Positions 13,299 to 14,423 of a stretch of 14,423 nt of DNA are shown piece after piece. Below the pieces are notes generated by a model, which saw only the letters and a program-made list of their open reading frames with translations, was not told the DNA's origin and did not search any database. This DNA is from CAZZCN01 sp964652975 (lineage in GTDB: Bacteria; Bacillota; Clostridia; Saccharofermentanales; UBA5734), in assembly GCA_964652975.1 (NCBI GenBank), contig CAZZCN010000069.1, positions 1-14,423 on the forward strand, read 5' to 3'. Within the stretch, counting starts at the first letter, position 1. Every line of letters starts with the position of its first letter. The position numbers and the translations under genes were made by a program.

Positions 13299-14087
13299 TC
13301 AAGAGGAAGAAATTGCCTTCTTAATATCACTGATATATTCGAACAGTTTATCTGTTGCTTCAACACCGTATTTTTCGATGATTTTAACAATAGCACTGCC
13401 AATTATCACTCCGTCTGCAACGGATGCAATGTCTCGTGCCTGATCAGGTGTTGATATTCCAAATCCAACTGCGATGGGTGTGTTGGTAACTGTCCTGATT
13501 TCGCTTATTATTGACTTTAGATCAGTATTGATTGCGGACCGGACCCCGGTGACTCCCAATGAAGACACCAGATATACAAATCCTTCCGCGCTGCGAGCGA
13601 GCATTTTTATGCGATCATCGGATGTCGGTGCAATCAATGTTATGATGTCAACATTATTTTGTCTTGCTATGTCTGATATTTCGTCTTTTTCCTCAAAAGG
13701 AAGGTCTGGTATGATTATCCCATTGATTCCAACTTCACAGCAGTTCTCAAAAAAACGTTTAGCCCCATAGACAAAGACAGGATTCATGTATGTCAGGAAA
13801 ACGAGAGGAATGCTTGTCTTCTTACGAACAGACTTGATCATCTCAAAAATTAGATCGGTAGTCGTTCCTGCTTCCAGTGCTCTCATATTTGCCCGCTGAA
13901 TAACTTCGCCTTCAGCAATTGGGTCGGAAAAAGGGATTCCAATTTCAATCAGGTCCGCTCCTCCTTTTGCCATAGCCAGAATAAACTCTTCGCTCTTTTC
14001 GAGTGAAGGGTCGCCGGCGGTCAAAAATCCGATAAGCGCTTTGCCGTTCTGAAATGCACTATTTAAGTTAATTGGGTTATCATTCAT
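13299..14087 (-). CDS. trpA: Tryptophan synthase alpha chain
   Basis: A complete TIM-barrel alpha subunit. LIGFLTAGDP, DLIEIGIPFSDPIAEG (catalytic Glu51 counting from GTG 14096), GIIIPDLPFEE, LIAPTSDDR, VYLVSSLGVTG and IAVGFGIS are the family landmarks. It cleaves indole-3-glycerol phosphate to indole and glyceraldehyde-3-phosphate; indole is channelled to TrpB. The second acid, Asp60 of the Salmonella enzyme (in ADG), is Glu here (AEG); I believe this Glu occurs in other clostridial TrpA, so it is not taken as loss of function. Start choice: AGGAGG lies only 2 nt before GTG 14096 but 11 nt before ATG 14087, so ATG 14087 is preferred (262 aa; 265 from the GTG). trpB is not adjacent; upstream are repeats and an intron end. 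Confidence 0.95.
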   Translation of the reverse strand: MNDNPINLNSAFQNGKALIGFLTAGDPSLEKSEEFILAMAKGGADLIEIGIPFSDPIAEGEVIQRANMRALEAGTTTDLIFEMIKSVRKKTSIPLVFLTYMNPVFVYGAKRFFENCCEVGINGIIIPDLPFEEKDEISDIARQNNVDIITLIAPTSDDRIKMLARSAEGFVYLVSSLGVTGVRSAINTDLKSIISEIRTVTNTPIAVGFGISTPDQARDIASVADGVIIGSAIVKIIEKYGVEATDKLFEYISDIKKAISSS

Positions 14088-14116
14088 ATTGTTCACAGCC
14101 TCCTTTTTATATGTCA

Positions 14117-14191
14117 GGATGTTTTATACGTTTTGCAAAACCGAATTTGAATACTATGATTTATTCGGCTGGCAAATTTGCACCTCTTATA
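14117..14191. repeat. Direct repeat, copy 1 (about 75 bp)
   Basis: Runs from GGATGTTTTAT to CACCTCTTAT and matches 14251-14327 with about 10 substitutions and 3 indel bases. An internal inverted repeat CCGAAT/ATTCGG (starting at 14141 and ending at 14168) is kept in the other copy with a T-G wobble in place of C-G. Together with the other copy it fills most of the non-coding 300 bp upstream of trpA. Confidence 0.75.
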
Positions 14192-14250
14192 TCATTATCA
14201 TTCGTTTAATACATAATTTCCTAAGTAAATTTTGATTTGTAATTGCGTGG

Positions 14251-14327
14251 GGATGTTTTATCCGTTTTGTACAGTCGAATTTCTATACTATGACGGATTC
14301 GGCTGGACAAATTTGCACCTCTCTTAT
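14251..14327. repeat. Direct repeat, copy 2 (about 77 bp)
   Basis: Second copy of the 14117-14191 repeat, same orientation, starting 134 bp further on. Here the end is extended into a hairpin TTTGCACC/GGTGCAAA (14312-14319, 14328-14335), absent from copy 1. The group II intron 3' end is 9 bp beyond that hairpin. Confidence 0.75.
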
Positions 14328-14343
14328 GGTGCAAAAGGATAAA

Positions 14344-14423
14344 ATCGGGTAGGAGGCTACCCATTAGTTGAGTAGCCGACCTCCCACAGCACCGTACGTA
14401 CCGTTCGGTATACGGCGCTTCCA
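14344..14423 (-). mobile_element. 3' end of a class C (IIC) group II intron, domains V and VI
   Basis: On the minus strand, domain V is a 9-bp stem (14419-14411 with 14396-14388), a 2-nt CG bulge (14398-14397), a 4-bp distal stem (14410-14407 with 14402-14399) and a tetraloop (14406-14403). The catalytic triad position is CGC (14417-14415) rather than AGC, which with the short distal stem is typical of bacterial class C introns. Domain VI has an 8-bp upper stem (14377-14370 with 14362-14355) and a lower stem broken by one bulged A at 14350. That A is 7 nt from the 3' end if the intron ends ..CCCGAT at 14344, exactly as expected of the branch point. The reverse transcriptase/maturase gene would lie beyond the window. 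Confidence 0.85.

Noticed and set aside
14097..14343. T-box or Trp riboswitch/attenuator upstream of trpA
   Set aside because: No T-box core, no Trp-codon-rich leader peptide and no antiterminator/terminator pair; the space is filled by direct repeats.
1..14423. tRNA, rRNA or CRISPR arrays
   Set aside because: No cloverleaf with TTCRA arm, no rRNA segments and no regularly spaced short repeats were seen on either strand.

Overview
The window looks like a draft-assembly piece of a low-GC Firmicute, most likely a Clostridia-type anaerobe. The grounds are AT-rich spacers, strong GGAGG ribosome sites, Bacillus/Clostridium-style promoters, a YozG/DUF2975 gene pair and a bacterial class C group II intron. 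Genus cannot be assigned from sequence alone. Three N runs (100, 100 and 10 bases) are assembly gaps, and two of them damage genes.

Left part (1-5340). On the plus strand lie the end of a HipA-like kinase, a nitroreductase, a uridine-kinase-like nucleoside kinase cut by a gap, and a TtcA-like tRNA thiolation enzyme. A minus-strand thioredoxin follows with its own promoter. Then come a plus-strand small ACT-like protein and a DJ-1/PfpI protein. The genes read as housekeeping and redox functions, mostly in single-gene units, and several have palindromes at their 5' ends.

Middle (5341-9760). An alpha/beta hydrolase of the hormone-sensitive-lipase type (plus) faces a three-gene minus-strand operon: DUF2975 membrane protein, XRE/YozG-type regulator and a large DUF4173 membrane protein. 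The operon has a clear promoter, an array of TATCRATAAA-like half-sites over its -35 box, and a leader that can fold into two mutually exclusive structures deciding whether the first ribosome site is free. This leader is the most interesting object in the window. A ~103-bp MITE-like repeat occurs twice in opposite orientations (3358-3460 and 5446-5549).

Right part (9761-14423), all minus strand. It holds a PaaK/CapK-type adenylate-forming enzyme with a tandem 15-residue repeat, a multi-pass acyltransferase split by a 10-N gap, two tandem lysine-rich mini-proteins (37 and 34 aa) and trpA. Upstream of trpA there is no trpB. Instead there are two copies of a ~76-bp direct repeat and then the 3' end (domains V and VI) of a group IIC intron running off the window edge, so trpA appears separated from any trp operon.
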